Source of the DNA: JAWSVE01 sp050633885
GTDB taxonomy: Bacteria > Pseudomonadota > Gammaproteobacteria > Pseudomonadales > Cellvibrionaceae
Direction of reading: 5' to 3'
Assembly: GCA_050633885.1 (NCBI GenBank)
Contig: JBOEHK010000002.1
Location: 682,001 to 746,000 of the forward strand
Length of the DNA stretch: 64,000 nt
The notes beneath the pieces are model-generated. The model did no database searches and was not told where the DNA came from. It saw only the letters and a list, made by a program, of their open reading frames with translations. Below are positions 9,182 to 18,251 of this stretch, piece after piece (position 1 is the first letter of the stretch; the number at the start of each line of letters is the position of its first letter). The position numbers and the translations under genes are program-made.

Positions 9182-10273
9182 TTAAACGTTAAATCGAAAA
9201 TGGATGACATCGCCATCTTTAACGATATATTCTTTGCCTTCTAAGCGCCATTTTCCTGCATCTTTTGCGCCGGCTTCACCATTGTTAGCAATATAATCGT
9301 CATAGCTGATAATTTCAGCTCGAATAAAACCTTTTTCGAAATCGGTGTGAATTTTACCGGCAGCTTGCGGCGCTGTGGCGCCTTTTGGAATAGTCCAAGC
9401 ACGTACTTCTTTCACGCCGGCGGTAAAGTAAGTGTGAAGCCCAAGTAGCTCATAACCGGCACGAATAACTCGATTAAGGCCTGCTTCTTCCATACCTAAG
9501 TCGGCTAAAAATTCTGTTTTTTCTTCATCGTCTAATTCGGCAATTTCAGCTTCAAGTTTGTTGCAAATGGGTACCACCACAGCATTTTCTTTTTCTGCGA
9601 CAGCTTTCACAGCGTCGAGATGAGGGTTGTTTGTAAAACCTTCTTCATCGACGTTGGCGATATACATGGTTGGCTTTAATGTCAGTAACGACAACTCTTT
9701 TAAATTTTTTATCTCGTCTTCGTTTAATTCCATCGCTCTCAATGGGAGAGCTTCATTTAAATGCGGTAGGATTTTTTCTGCCAATTCTTTCATGATAATT
9801 GCGTGCTTATCTTTACCTTTTGCTGCTTTTGTAAAGCGCTGTAATGCTTTTTCGACGGTTTCTAAATCAGATAGAGCAAGCTCTGTATTAATGACATCAA
9901 TGTCAGAGACAGGATTTATTTTTCCTTCGACATGAATAACATTCTCATCATCAAAACAACGGACAACGTGAGCAATGGCTTCTGTCTCACGAATGTTTGC
10001 CAAGAATTGATTCCCTAGCCCTTCACCTTTTGATGCGCCGGCAACGAGTCCTGCAATGTCGACAAATTCCATCGAGGTTGGAATAATCTTCTCTGGTTTT
10101 ACAATATCAGAGATCTTATCTTGTCTCGGATCAGGAATGGGAACGATGCCTGTGTTTGGCTCAATGGTACAAAAAGGAAAGTTTTCGGCATCAATGCCGG
10201 CTTTGGTAAGCGCATTAAAAAGCGTAGATTTTCCAACGTTGGGTAAACCAACAATTCCGCAATTAAATCCCAT
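9182..10273 (-). CDS. ychF: Ribosome-binding ATPase YchF (Obg family)
   Basis: 363 aa, the same length as E. coli YchF. The P-loop GLPNVGKS is at residues 9-16, the switch region 'DIAGLVAGASKGEGLGNQFL' follows, and the base-recognition motif reads NVDE rather than NKxD, which explains the ATP preference of YchF within an otherwise GTPase family. A coiled-coil segment lies at about 135-200, and a TGS domain at about 275-363. It binds ribosomes and is linked to stress and redox responses. It is the last gene of the prs-rplY-pth-ychF run, 48 nt after pth, with a terminator close behind. Confidence 0.97.
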   Translation of the reverse strand: MGFNCGIVGLPNVGKSTLFNALTKAGIDAENFPFCTIEPNTGIVPIPDPRQDKISDIVKPEKIIPTSMEFVDIAGLVAGASKGEGLGNQFLANIRETEAIAHVVRCFDDENVIHVEGKINPVSDIDVINTELALSDLETVEKALQRFTKAAKGKDKHAIIMKELAEKILPHLNEALPLRAMELNEDEIKNLKELSLLTLKPTMYIANVDEEGFTNNPHLDAVKAVAEKENAVVVPICNKLEAEIAELDDEEKTEFLADLGMEEAGLNRVIRAGYELLGLHTYFTAGVKEVRAWTIPKGATAPQAAGKIHTDFEKGFIRAEIISYDDYIANNGEAGAKDAGKWRLEGKEYIVKDGDVIHFRFNV

Positions 10274-10321
10274 GAAAATATTCTCGATTGAAGATGAAAT
10301 AGAGTGTTAACAATAAAACCG

Positions 10322-10915
10322 TTATTTTGTCGCTTTCTTTGTATGTAATTCTTGCATTGCTTTTTCCCATTCACCCGTAATGACCATGGGTAAAATTGCT
10401 AGCGCATTATCAACACTTTCTTCAATAAGGCGTTGCTCCGTAGCAGGGGGCTTTTTTAAAACGTAACTGGCAACTTGGGGAGCCGAACCTGGATGCCCAA
10501 CACCAATTCTTAATCGTTTAAATTTGTTGTTATTTCCCAAGCTGCTAATAATATCCTTTAGACCATTATTGCCACCAGCTCCACCACCCTCTTTTAGCCG
10601 AACGACACCCGGGGGAAGATCTATTTCATCATGTACGACTAAAATTTCAGATGGTTGAATTTTAAAAAAATTCGCCATGGGCGCAACGGCTTGACCGCTT
10701 AGGTTCATATAAGTCGTGGGAAATAATAATCGGATATCTTTCCCGTCAACTGTACAGCGAGCTGTCAGGCCAGAAAATTTAGTTTCAGGAGTAAGGGTAA
10801 CATTGTGTTGACGAGCAAACTCTTCTAATAGAATTGCTCCGGCATTGTGCCGAGTGTCTTGATATTCGGGGCCTGGATTGCCCAGGCCCACGATCAGTTT
10901 AATGCTCAATGGCAT
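10322..10915 (-). CDS. pth: Peptidyl-tRNA hydrolase
   Basis: About 198 aa, close to the E. coli enzyme (194 aa). It cleaves the ester between peptide and tRNA on drop-off peptidyl-tRNAs, recycling tRNA. 'LIVGLGNPGPEY..TRHNAG' holds the catalytic His (H23 from this start), with the conserved 'YMNLSGQAV' and 'HDEIDLP...GGGAGGNNGLKDI' segments all present. I prefer the ATG at 10915 to the GTG directly before it (10918). It lies 39 nt after rplY and 48 nt before ychF, the usual gammaproteobacterial order. Confidence 0.97.
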   Translation of the reverse strand: MPLSIKLIVGLGNPGPEYQDTRHNAGAILLEEFARQHNVTLTPETKFSGLTARCTVDGKDIRLLFPTTYMNLSGQAVAPMANFFKIQPSEILVVHDEIDLPPGVVRLKEGGGAGGNNGLKDIISSLGNNNKFKRLRIGVGHPGSAPQVASYVLKKPPATEQRLIEESVDNALAILPMVITGEWEKAMQELHTKKATK

Positions 10916-10957
10916 CACCCGATGGCGGCACTTGTTGTAACGTGCCTGACGTTAAAA

Positions 10958-11605
10958 TTAATCTTCGCTTTCGTCTTCAGCAGCGTCTTCGGCTGGAGCG
11001 TCGTCGCTGTCTTCTTTAACGGCTTTAGGTTTGCTGATAGAAGCAACCGGTAAATCATGGTCTTCACCGTGAGAAAGCTCAACAGATTCAACACCTTTAG
11101 GCAGTTTGATGTCTGAAATATGAACAGTGTGTCCAATCTCAATATCCATTAAGTCTACTTCAATATACTCAGGAAGATCACCAGGTAGACATGAAATGTC
11201 TAACTCAGTGATTGTATGTGACACCACGCCGCCTTGAGTTTTAACGCCAACAGATTTTTCTTCGTTGATGAAGTGAAGCGGTACTTTGGTTTGAAGTTTT
11301 TTGGTTTTTGAGACACGCATGAAGTCGGCATGAATAATTAATTGTTTAGCCGGATGACGTTGTAAATCTTTAAGGATAACGTCTTGGCTGTCATTACCTT
11401 GCTTGATGGTAATGATGTGCGAATAAAACGCCTCATTTTCTAGTTGCTTGATAAAATCTTTATGTAACAGGCTAATATTTTCAGGTTTTTTCTTCCCGCC
11501 ATAGATAATAGCTGGAACTAAATTGTTCTCGCGACGTAGGCGGCGGCTCGCACCTTTCCCTATGTTTTCGCGAGGTTGGGCGATCAATGTAAAAGCATCT
11601 GACAT
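10958..11605 (-). CDS. rplY: 50S ribosomal protein L25 (Ctc/long form)
   Basis: 215 aa, the long L25/Ctc form: an N-terminal 5S-rRNA-binding beta-barrel (about 5-92; 'REN.GKGASRRLRRE..VPAIIYGG' is diagnostic) plus a C-terminal L25-type beta domain (about 98-190), ending in an acidic tail rich in Asp/Glu. Short L25 of E. coli has only the first domain. It stabilises the central protuberance of the large subunit. It sits between prs and pth as in other gammaproteobacteria. An AGGA ribosome-binding site lies about 8 nt before the ATG. Confidence 0.96.
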   Translation of the reverse strand: MSDAFTLIAQPRENIGKGASRRLRRENNLVPAIIYGGKKKPENISLLHKDFIKQLENEAFYSHIITIKQGNDSQDVILKDLQRHPAKQLIIHADFMRVSKTKKLQTKVPLHFINEEKSVGVKTQGGVVSHTITELDISCLPGDLPEYIEVDLMDIEIGHTVHISDIKLPKGVESVELSHGEDHDLPVASISKPKAVKEDSDDAPAEDAAEDESED

Positions 11606-11808
11606 TGCCTTAAATCCTCTAATAAAAGTTCTAAGCTGTATTACGTGATTGGGTTAATTGGTTAACACGTAATTGACTAAGAACATCACGATAGTCTGCG
11701 ACCAACATATCGTGTGTTTTTGTAATCACTCTCTTAGTGTCTTAGCGACATTCTTTGAGTGGGTTTTATCATGAGGCTATCTAATTATAATCTAGTAATC
11801 ATTAGACA

Positions 11809-12750
11809 TTAGCTAAACATAGCACTCAGTGATTCTTCATTGCTGATGCGACGCATCGCCTCAGCTAACATTGTGCTTAACGTTAAAACACGAATTCGTG
11901 AACACGTTATAGCATTTTCTTGTAGCGGGATAGAGTCGGTAACGACGAGTTCATCCAGCTCTGATTTGTTTAAGTTGTTAATGGCGTTCCCAGATAAAAC
12001 GGCATGAGTACAATAAGCGACGACTTTTTTCGCGCCTCGAGCTTTTAGTGCTCCAGCAGCATTGCAAAGAGTACCTGCTGTATCAACCATGTCGTCAACT
12101 AGCAAACACGTTCTTCCTTCAACCTCACCAATAAGGTTCATGACTTCTGCCACATTGGCAGTCGGGCGACGTTTGTCGATAATGGCTAAATCAATATCCA
12201 GTTGTTTGGCAACGGCTCTAGCTCGAACAACACCGCCCACATCTGGGGAAACTACAATAGGATTATCAAAGCTCTGAGATTCAATATCTGACAGTAATAC
12301 AGGTGATCCATAAACATTGTCGACAGGAACATCGAAAAACCCTTGAATCTGCTCAGCGTGGAGATCAACAGTTAATACGCGATCAACACCGACACTGACC
12401 ATCATATCGGCAACAACTTTGGCGCTGATAGGTACTCGAGCTGATCTCACTCGTCGATCTTGTCTCGCATAACCGAAATAAGGAACCACAGCCGTGATAC
12501 GACTAGCAGATGCTCGTCTAAGGGCGTCAACGATAACGACAAGTTCCATGATATTGTCATTGGTCGGAGCGCATGTGGGTTGCATGACAAACACGTCTCG
12601 CCCGCGAACATTTTCGTTTAGCTCAACTGTGATTTCGCCATCAGAGAACTTATCGACAGTCGCATCACCCATTGGTATCCCTAGTTTGGACACTACCTTT
12701 TCTGCAAGCGCTCTATTGGCGTTGCCGGTAAAGACCATTAAGTCAGCCAT
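11809..12750 (-). CDS. prs: Ribose-phosphate pyrophosphokinase (PRPP synthetase)
   Basis: 313 aa (E. coli 315). It converts ribose 5-phosphate and ATP to PRPP for nucleotide, histidine, tryptophan and NAD synthesis. Diagnostic segments: 'DGEITVEL.ENVRGRDVFVMQ', the 'FGYARQDRR' ATP loop, 'DLHAEQIQGFF' with metal ligands, and the PRPP-binding loop 'DDMVDTAGT'. AAGG lies 8 nt before the ATG. It stands 200 nt ahead of rplY and just downstream of tRNA-Gln, so the tRNA may share a transcript with ispE and prs. Confidence 0.98.
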   Translation of the reverse strand: MADLMVFTGNANRALAEKVVSKLGIPMGDATVDKFSDGEITVELNENVRGRDVFVMQPTCAPTNDNIMELVVIVDALRRASASRITAVVPYFGYARQDRRVRSARVPISAKVVADMMVSVGVDRVLTVDLHAEQIQGFFDVPVDNVYGSPVLLSDIESQSFDNPIVVSPDVGGVVRARAVAKQLDIDLAIIDKRRPTANVAEVMNLIGEVEGRTCLLVDDMVDTAGTLCNAAGALKARGAKKVVAYCTHAVLSGNAINNLNKSELDELVVTDSIPLQENAITCSRIRVLTLSTMLAEAMRRISNEESLSAMFS

Positions 12751-12993
12751 GTCGATAACCTTTTGCGTGGTTGAGTTGTAAGTTGAGCTGTTAAATGTGT
12801 TGATACTTGTTATCCGCCATCATAATCAGAAATTGAATATTGATGGTGAGTTAACACCTAAAGCACCATCAAGGTGAAACGGATAAATTGGTGTTGATCA
12901 GTTTTGTGGATTGAGAAGCGATGTATACCAAGAGCCATGCTTGACAAAGACACTGATTGGATCAGCACAAATAGAATTTTGTTTGATGAGAAA

Positions 12994-13068
12994 TGGCTGG
13001 GGTGGGAGGATTCGAACCTCCGCATGACGGGATCAAAACCCGCTGCCTTACCGCTTGGCTACACCCCA
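12994..13068 (-). tRNA. tRNA-Gln (TTG anticodon)
   Basis: 75 nt with encoded CCA. Acceptor TGGGGTG pairs with CACCCCA, D-arm GCCAAGCGGTAAGGC, anticodon stem GCGGG/CCCGT around TTTTGAT with anticodon TTG, T-arm GGAGG/CCTCC with TTCGAAT. The G-discriminator and weak first pair are typical of tRNA-Gln. tRNA-Gln between ispE and prs is a conserved gammaproteobacterial arrangement. Confidence 0.96.
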
Positions 13069-13123
13069 TTAGAGGGCCGCTCATCATTTCACTTTTCTTG
13101 CGTTTACCTTATTTTTCAATAGA

Positions 13124-13978
13124 TTAAGGCAAGATAGCTGACGAGAGCAGACTATGAACAGAAGAGCGATTAACTCCTCTAGCGACAAACCCTTTCCAAG
13201 GACTGTCAGCAAGGACCGTGGCTGCCGTTGATTGGTCGTCAAAGGCTGCAAAAACACTAGCACCTGTTCCCGTCATTCGAGCAGATCCTGATGCGTTTGC
13301 TGGGTGATTTTTCAACCAATTCACACTCTCAGCGACGCTTGGAAATAGCTTTTCTACCAAGGGCTGACAATCGTTCCGGGCACCCTGCTCAAAGAAGGCC
13401 GCTACTGTAATGGGGGGCGTGTCTCTTGTCAATTCTGAGTGACCAAAAATCTGTGCCGTTGATATTTCACAATCTGGCGTCAGTACTATGTACCATTTAG
13501 AAGGGATATCAATCGGTTGGAGTTTTTCACCGATACCTTCTGCCCAAGCAGTGTGACCTTGAATGAAAACAGGAATGTCGGCGCCATATTGCTTACCGAT
13601 ATCGCATAGTTGTTCAATGCTCAACTTACACCCCCATAATTGATTGAGGGCTAGCAAGGTTGTTGCTGCATCTGAGCTTCCCCCTCCTATCCCTCCACCC
13701 ATCGGAAGTATTTTGTCTAGGTGGATATGCACCCCTTCCGAACAGTGGCTGGCAGTTTGTAATGCCTTGGCGACTTGCATAATGAGATTGTCATTATTAG
13801 CTAAAACTGGATTGGTTGTGGTTAAGCGTAGATTGCTGTGAGCAGAAAAAGTCAGGGTGTCGCCATAATCAAGTAATTGGAATAGCGTTTGAAGTTCGTG
13901 ATAGCCGTCAGCTCGTTTACCCAATACGTGGAGAAATAAATTTATCTTGGCGGGGGCAGGAAGAGAGATTGAAGGCAT
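13124..13978 (-). CDS. ispE: 4-diphosphocytidyl-2-C-methyl-D-erythritol kinase
   Basis: 284 aa (E. coli 283) GHMP kinase of the MEP isoprenoid pathway; it phosphorylates the 2-hydroxyl of CDP-methylerythritol. Motif 1 is 'PAPAKINLFLHVLG.R.DGYHEL' at the N-terminus, the ATP-binding motif 'PMGGGIGGGSSDAATTL' is complete, and motif 3 'MTGTGASVFA' is near the C-terminus. The start matches the family. It follows lolB (40 nt gap) and precedes tRNA-Gln and prs. Confidence 0.97.
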   Translation of the reverse strand: MPSISLPAPAKINLFLHVLGKRADGYHELQTLFQLLDYGDTLTFSAHSNLRLTTTNPVLANNDNLIMQVAKALQTASHCSEGVHIHLDKILPMGGGIGGGSSDAATTLLALNQLWGCKLSIEQLCDIGKQYGADIPVFIQGHTAWAEGIGEKLQPIDIPSKWYIVLTPDCEISTAQIFGHSELTRDTPPITVAAFFEQGARNDCQPLVEKLFPSVAESVNWLKNHPANASGSARMTGTGASVFAAFDDQSTAATVLADSPWKGFVARGVNRSSVHSLLSSAILP

Positions 13979-14018
13979 GATAAGGCGAGCACTTGTCTGC
14001 TGTTTGAAAAATAACAGT

Positions 14019-14648
14019 TTATTGAAAAAAGGATATGTTATGAGATTGCAACGCTAAATTGTTTGAATCAATAGTCCACTTGCTGACGGATAATTCTAAT
14101 TCAATGTCTTCTCGAATGGCAGTCATTTTAGAGGGCAGATTCCATTCGCCATTCACGGAAAAGCTCTCATAATTTAAAATCCATCCTGCTTGGATCAGTT
14201 GTTTGATCATCCCGTTATCGTCGTAACGAATGTGATCAATTTTAATCTCCGTAGTCGGTAGCCCTCTTACCCAAAAATGTAAATGACTAATAGGGATATC
14301 TCGGCCGAGTTGATCAAGTACTAATTGTTCGGGAGAGCTTGCTTCAACGGGCGCTTTTCCATTTTGTTCAAGGCGAACACTTTTTTTGTCGCCTTTGATA
14401 TAAGTGGTTCCCATTCCCAAAGCGCCACTCAGTCGAATTTTGTAAGCGTCTTCAGAATTGCGCCACATAAATTTAGCTTTGTCTGACTCACCTCTCGATC
14501 GAACGACAATTTTTCCACGAAGTTGCCAGTCACTGATAGCCAGTAATCGTAATTGATAATCTGATAAGTTATCGATTAAATGTAACGGTGGTTGCGAAGC
14601 GCAAGCAACTAAAAAAATAATACAGAAATAGACAATTTTCTTTTGCAT
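14019..14648 (-). CDS. lolB: Outer-membrane lipoprotein insertion factor LolB
   Basis: 209 aa (E. coli 207). Itself a lipoprotein: signal peptide with lipobox LVAC, Cys16. It accepts lipoproteins from LolA and inserts them in the outer membrane. Family marks seen are 'W.LRGKIVVR' followed by 'F.WR', 'YKIRLSGALGMGTTYIKG' and 'WVRGLP'. The start overlaps the stop of the TPR gene by one base, so translation is probably coupled. Between the TPR gene and ispE, as in Pseudomonas. Confidence 0.92.
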   Translation of the reverse strand: MQKKIVYFCIIFLVACASQPPLHLIDNLSDYQLRLLAISDWQLRGKIVVRSRGESDKAKFMWRNSEDAYKIRLSGALGMGTTYIKGDKKSVRLEQNGKAPVEASSPEQLVLDQLGRDIPISHLHFWVRGLPTTEIKIDHIRYDDNGMIKQLIQAGWILNYESFSVNGEWNLPSKMTAIREDIELELSVSKWTIDSNNLALQSHNISFFQ

Positions 14649-16423
14649 TAGTTGACAACCTGTAGGCGTTTCATAGTGTTTGGGATAATAGTGCCTTCAG
14701 GATTTAATTTGATGCCTTCTTGCCAAATTGATTTTGCCTCTTTTTTGCTGCCTGTCACCCAAAGTACTTCGCCTAAATGTGAGGCGACTTCATGATCTGG
14801 AAACGCTTTAAATGCTTCATGTAAGCGTAATAATGCCTCTTCGTAATTTCCTAAACGGAATTGAACCCAGCCCATGCTATCTATAATGGCAGGGTCATCA
14901 GGGCGAATGTTGAGTGCTTGTGTGATGAGTTTTAATGCTTCTTCTAAATTTTTGTTTCTGTTGGCCAGCCCGTAGCCAAGTGCGTTTAAAGCACTTGCGT
15001 TGTTGGGCTGATGTTTGATAACTAAGCGAAAATCTAGTTCAGCTGCATCGTGAAGGCCGCGCTGTTCTTTAATCATGGCACGAGTAAAGAGTAAGTTTGC
15101 ATTTTCAGGTGAGCTCTTGATTGCGGAATTTAAAATATTTTCGGCCGGCTCTAAGTGATTGTGGCGAGCGAGAGCTTGCGCTTCAATTAAATAAAGTCGC
15201 TCTTGTTGTGATGGAAGTTTTTGACGGTAGTTATCCATCAGTGCCGAAATGTTTTCTAATTGGTTTTTGGCAGCAAAGATACTCACTGTACGATTGATTG
15301 CTGGAAGTAATTCTCTGCCTTTGACCACTTGTTGATAATGATGAATAGCGCTGTCAGCATTATTTTTCAGTTCTTCTATTTGTCCCAGATAATAATGAGC
15401 TGAATTATTTTGCTGGTCTATTCGCAATAAATGCGAAAAACTTTTTTCAGCCGTTGCAAGATCTTCTCTTTCAAATGCGACTAATCCTAAAGAGAATAAA
15501 ATATCGGGGTCATTCGGAGATTGTTCTGATAAGAGCTGAAATTGTTGTTGAGCTCCCTCCATATCATCATTGGCAAGCAGTCTTGCATATTGGAGTCGCA
15601 ATCGCTGGTTATCTGGATATTGTCGGAGGAGAGTTGTAAGCGTGTTTAATGCTGTCTCTGGACGGTCTAGTTGGTAAAGCAGCCTGGCTTCTTGAATTGC
15701 GGCTTGGATATCATCATTTTTAATCGTGAGGGCTTGTCTAGTAACGACTAACGCTTGTTCTGGCTTTTGTTGTTGTTCGAGCAGCATTCCCTTGCCAACA
15801 AGCAGTTGTAAGTCCGTTGGTTGTTCGACAAGCAAGGCATTGAATTGATCGAGTAATTGCTCTCTTTGTATGTCGGTGACTTTTGCTGCGTCGGCAGCAA
15901 TATTTAAGAATAGAGGCCGTGTGCCTAGCTTTTGTAATCGAGCCGATAAATCAAACGCCTCGGAAGTGCGGCCACTTTGAGATAACCCAGTGGTTGCCAT
16001 AAAAAGAGCTTCTGGGTTATTGGGTTCCACCTCTGACCAGAGAAGTGCCATTTTGACGCTTGCTTGATCGGCATCTAAAAAACGAGCAATCCTTGCCGCT
16101 CTGGCGGTGACACCGGGATCGCGGGTACGTTCAGCCTCTTGCATGTAATTGCCGAGCGAAATGTCGTAGCGCTGACGATTACCGGCGATTTCAGCAACCA
16201 AAAGAGCATAGAGTGTTTCGATCTCAAAAGGTTTGCTGGGAGGGGGTACTTCTTTTGGTGTCGGCTCGTCTACCTTTGGTGGCAGAAGTGTTGTGTCGAC
16301 GGGATTAGAGTCATCTGAGGATGTTTTTTTCTGAGTCGCGCAGCCATTAGTGAGCAAGATGGCACTGATTACGGTCGACATTATTAAAGCGGGGATGTGG
16401 GTTGTGGGTTTTGTCATCGTCAT
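14648..16423 (-). CDS. TPR-repeat lipoprotein
   Basis: 591 aa with a lipoprotein signal ('ILLTNGC') and a Pro-rich linker, then helical tetratricopeptide repeats across most of the length; the C-terminal part (about 370-590) has the clearest repeats ('ALNALGYGLANRNKNLEEALKLI', 'DSMGWVQFRLGNYEEALLRLHEAF'). It is the positional equivalent of the TPR gene next to lolB and hemA in Pseudomonas. It is presumably an outer-membrane-anchored scaffold, but the exact partner is unknown. It overlaps lolB by one base. No clear ribosome-binding site is visible; the second ATG (16417) is an equally good start. Confidence 0.85.
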   Translation of the reverse strand: MTMTKPTTHIPALIMSTVISAILLTNGCATQKKTSSDDSNPVDTTLLPPKVDEPTPKEVPPPSKPFEIETLYALLVAEIAGNRQRYDISLGNYMQEAERTRDPGVTARAARIARFLDADQASVKMALLWSEVEPNNPEALFMATTGLSQSGRTSEAFDLSARLQKLGTRPLFLNIAADAAKVTDIQREQLLDQFNALLVEQPTDLQLLVGKGMLLEQQQKPEQALVVTRQALTIKNDDIQAAIQEARLLYQLDRPETALNTLTTLLRQYPDNQRLRLQYARLLANDDMEGAQQQFQLLSEQSPNDPDILFSLGLVAFEREDLATAEKSFSHLLRIDQQNNSAHYYLGQIEELKNNADSAIHHYQQVVKGRELLPAINRTVSIFAAKNQLENISALMDNYRQKLPSQQERLYLIEAQALARHNHLEPAENILNSAIKSSPENANLLFTRAMIKEQRGLHDAAELDFRLVIKHQPNNASALNALGYGLANRNKNLEEALKLITQALNIRPDDPAIIDSMGWVQFRLGNYEEALLRLHEAFKAFPDHEVASHLGEVLWVTGSKKEAKSIWQEGIKLNPEGTIIPNTMKRLQVVN

Positions 16424-16958
16424 TTATCTATTTTTAATCTGCTATGATCTGATCGTGTATGCCGGTTGTATGTGCTGATTCTATCTACTTGAGTTCTATC
16501 TATCTGTTGTAGCTATTGCTGTACCTAACTACCTGCTGTACCTGTCTGTTATGTACACCTAGTGTGTGATTATGAGACAGACAGATTAGACCATAGTTTT
16601 ACTTTAAACGCGTTGTTAATCATATCTATAAGAAACTTTAATAACCCTGATAAACACCAATACAGTAAATTGAGGCATTTAGCGGTATAATGCTGCCATT
16701 TTTCCTTACCTGAATATTTAGGATGACGATAAGTCAAAGAGCTGTGCTCTTTAATAAAGCTTCTATGGCGGTTAGTCACATCATAGCAAGAGCAGATCAG
16801 ACACAATCAACAAACAGATAGAGTTCCATCATTTCATGACAAGCCAATCGCTATCTTTCAAAAAAGCGGCATTTTTTACTATCGCTCTGTTTAGTGGCTT
16901 TTGTAGTAACTATTGTAGTAACTACTGTAGTTACTTTCGTTAGCGGCGATCATCTCCT
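16424..16958. other. Divergent TPR-hemA intergenic region, low-complexity DNA
   Basis: 535 bp between divergent genes. 16480-16560 is rich in repeated short words (CTATCTA, CTACCTG, CTGTACCT). 16903-16938 holds a separate 12-mer repeat described on its own. The minus-strand 78-codon frame at 16570-16806 has no recognisable product and no support. Promoters for hemA and the TPR-lolB operon must lie here, but I cannot place them with confidence. Confidence 0.45.
16903..16938. repeat. Three 12-nt repeats with embedded inverted repeat before hemA
   Basis: Units at 16903-16914, 16915-16926 and 16927-16938 share GTAGTAACTA-like sequence (the third has GTAGTTAC). Within them GTAACTAC (16918-16925) and GTAGTTAC (16927-16934) form a perfect 8-bp inverted repeat with one central base. 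It ends about 20 nt before the hemA start codon, so it lies in the hemA promoter or 5' leader. Confidence 0.7.
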
Positions 16959-18251
16959 ATGGCTTTTTTTACTTTGGGTATTAATCACTCCACAGCACCT
17001 CTAAATATTCGAGAGCAAGTTGCGTTTTCGCCTGACGTCATGGTGGATGCTTTGCAGAGTGCTATTCAGTCGCTAGACATACAGGAAGCCGCGATTCTTT
17101 CGACCTGTAATAGGACAGAACTGTATGTCTATGGAGAATCAACTTCTGGCGATTCCGCATCAGAGAATATTTTACATTGGTTAGCGCAATTCCATCGGTT
17201 GGCGTTTGAAGAATTGAAGCCATGTCATTATGTCTACGAAGATGAAGAAGCTGTCCGTCATATTATGAAAGTCGCTTGTGGATTGGATTCGCTTATTTTA
17301 GGTGAGCCGCAAATTTTAGGGCAGATGAAATCAGCTTATGTGGTTGCGAAAGACGCAGGTACGGTTGCGAGTCGGCTACACAGTACATTTCAGCAAGTAT
17401 TTTCCGTAGCAAAACGCGTGAGAACAGAAACAGCAATTGGTGAAAACCCTGTATCAGTTGCCTTTGCAGCTGTATCTCTGGCACAACAAATTTTTTCGAA
17501 TTTAAAAGAAGATACCGCTTTACTGATAGGCGCTGGAGAAACAATTGAGCTAGTCGCTCGACATTTGTTTGATCAAGGGATCAAAAATATTATTGTTGCG
17601 AATCGCACGCTCGGCCGAGCAAAAGAACTTGCGCAACAATTTAATGCACAAGCCATTTTATTGTCGGAAATTCCTCACGAGTTACACCGAGCCGATATCG
17701 TTATTTCTTCTACTGCAAGTCAACTGCCTTTATTAGGTAAGGGCGCAGTTGAATCCGCGTTAAAAAAACGAAAGCACAAACCTATGTTTATGGTTGATAT
17801 TGCGGTGCCAAGAGATATTGAAGAAGAGGTGGGAGATTTAGCCGATGTTTATTTGTATACCGTCGATGATTTACGGCAAGTTATCGATGAAAGTAAACGG
17901 TCTAGAGAAGAAGCCGCAGAAAAAGCACAGCTAATTGTTGATGAAGGTGTTGGGCTTTATCAAAATGAATTGCGAGCGCTAAACGCTGTTGGGCTGATTA
18001 AAGCCTACAGAAAAAAAGCACAAAAAGTTAGTGATGAAGAAGTTGAAAAAGCGATGAAGGCGTTGGCGAATGACATGCCAAGCGAGAAAGTGATTGAGCA
18101 ACTAGCGCGCGCACTTGTCAATAAATTAACACATACACCCACAACAAAATTAAAAGAGGCTGGCGCAGCTGGTCGACAAGAAATTATTTCGTTAACCCAA
18201 GAATTGTTCGATCTTACAGAGCAAGATCTTAAAGACAGTGATAATGAATGA
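16959..18251 (+). CDS. hemA: Glutamyl-tRNA reductase
   Basis: 430 aa (E. coli 418). First committed step of C5 tetrapyrrole synthesis: NADPH-dependent reduction of glutamyl-tRNA to glutamate-1-semialdehyde. The N-terminal catalytic domain carries the nucleophile C50 in 'LSTCNRTELY'; 'GLDSLILGEPQILGQMK' follows; the NADPH Rossmann segment is 'ALLIGAGETIELVARHL'; the C-terminal dimerisation helix is present. No strong ribosome-binding site precedes the ATG, which fits modest translation of a regulated enzyme. The stop overlaps prfA by 4 nt. Confidence 0.97.
   Translation: MAFFTLGINHSTAPLNIREQVAFSPDVMVDALQSAIQSLDIQEAAILSTCNRTELYVYGESTSGDSASENILHWLAQFHRLAFEELKPCHYVYEDEEAVRHIMKVACGLDSLILGEPQILGQMKSAYVVAKDAGTVASRLHSTFQQVFSVAKRVRTETAIGENPVSVAFAAVSLAQQIFSNLKEDTALLIGAGETIELVARHLFDQGIKNIIVANRTLGRAKELAQQFNAQAILLSEIPHELHRADIVISSTASQLPLLGKGAVESALKKRKHKPMFMVDIAVPRDIEEEVGDLADVYLYTVDDLRQVIDESKRSREEAAEKAQLIVDEGVGLYQNELRALNAVGLIKAYRKKAQKVSDEEVEKAMKALANDMPSEKVIEQLARALVNKLTHTPTTKLKEAGAAGRQEIISLTQELFDLTEQDLKDSDNE

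Noticed and set aside
16570..16806. 78-codon minus-strand frame upstream of hemA
   Set aside because: No ribosome-binding site, no recognisable family, composition like the surrounding non-coding DNA.
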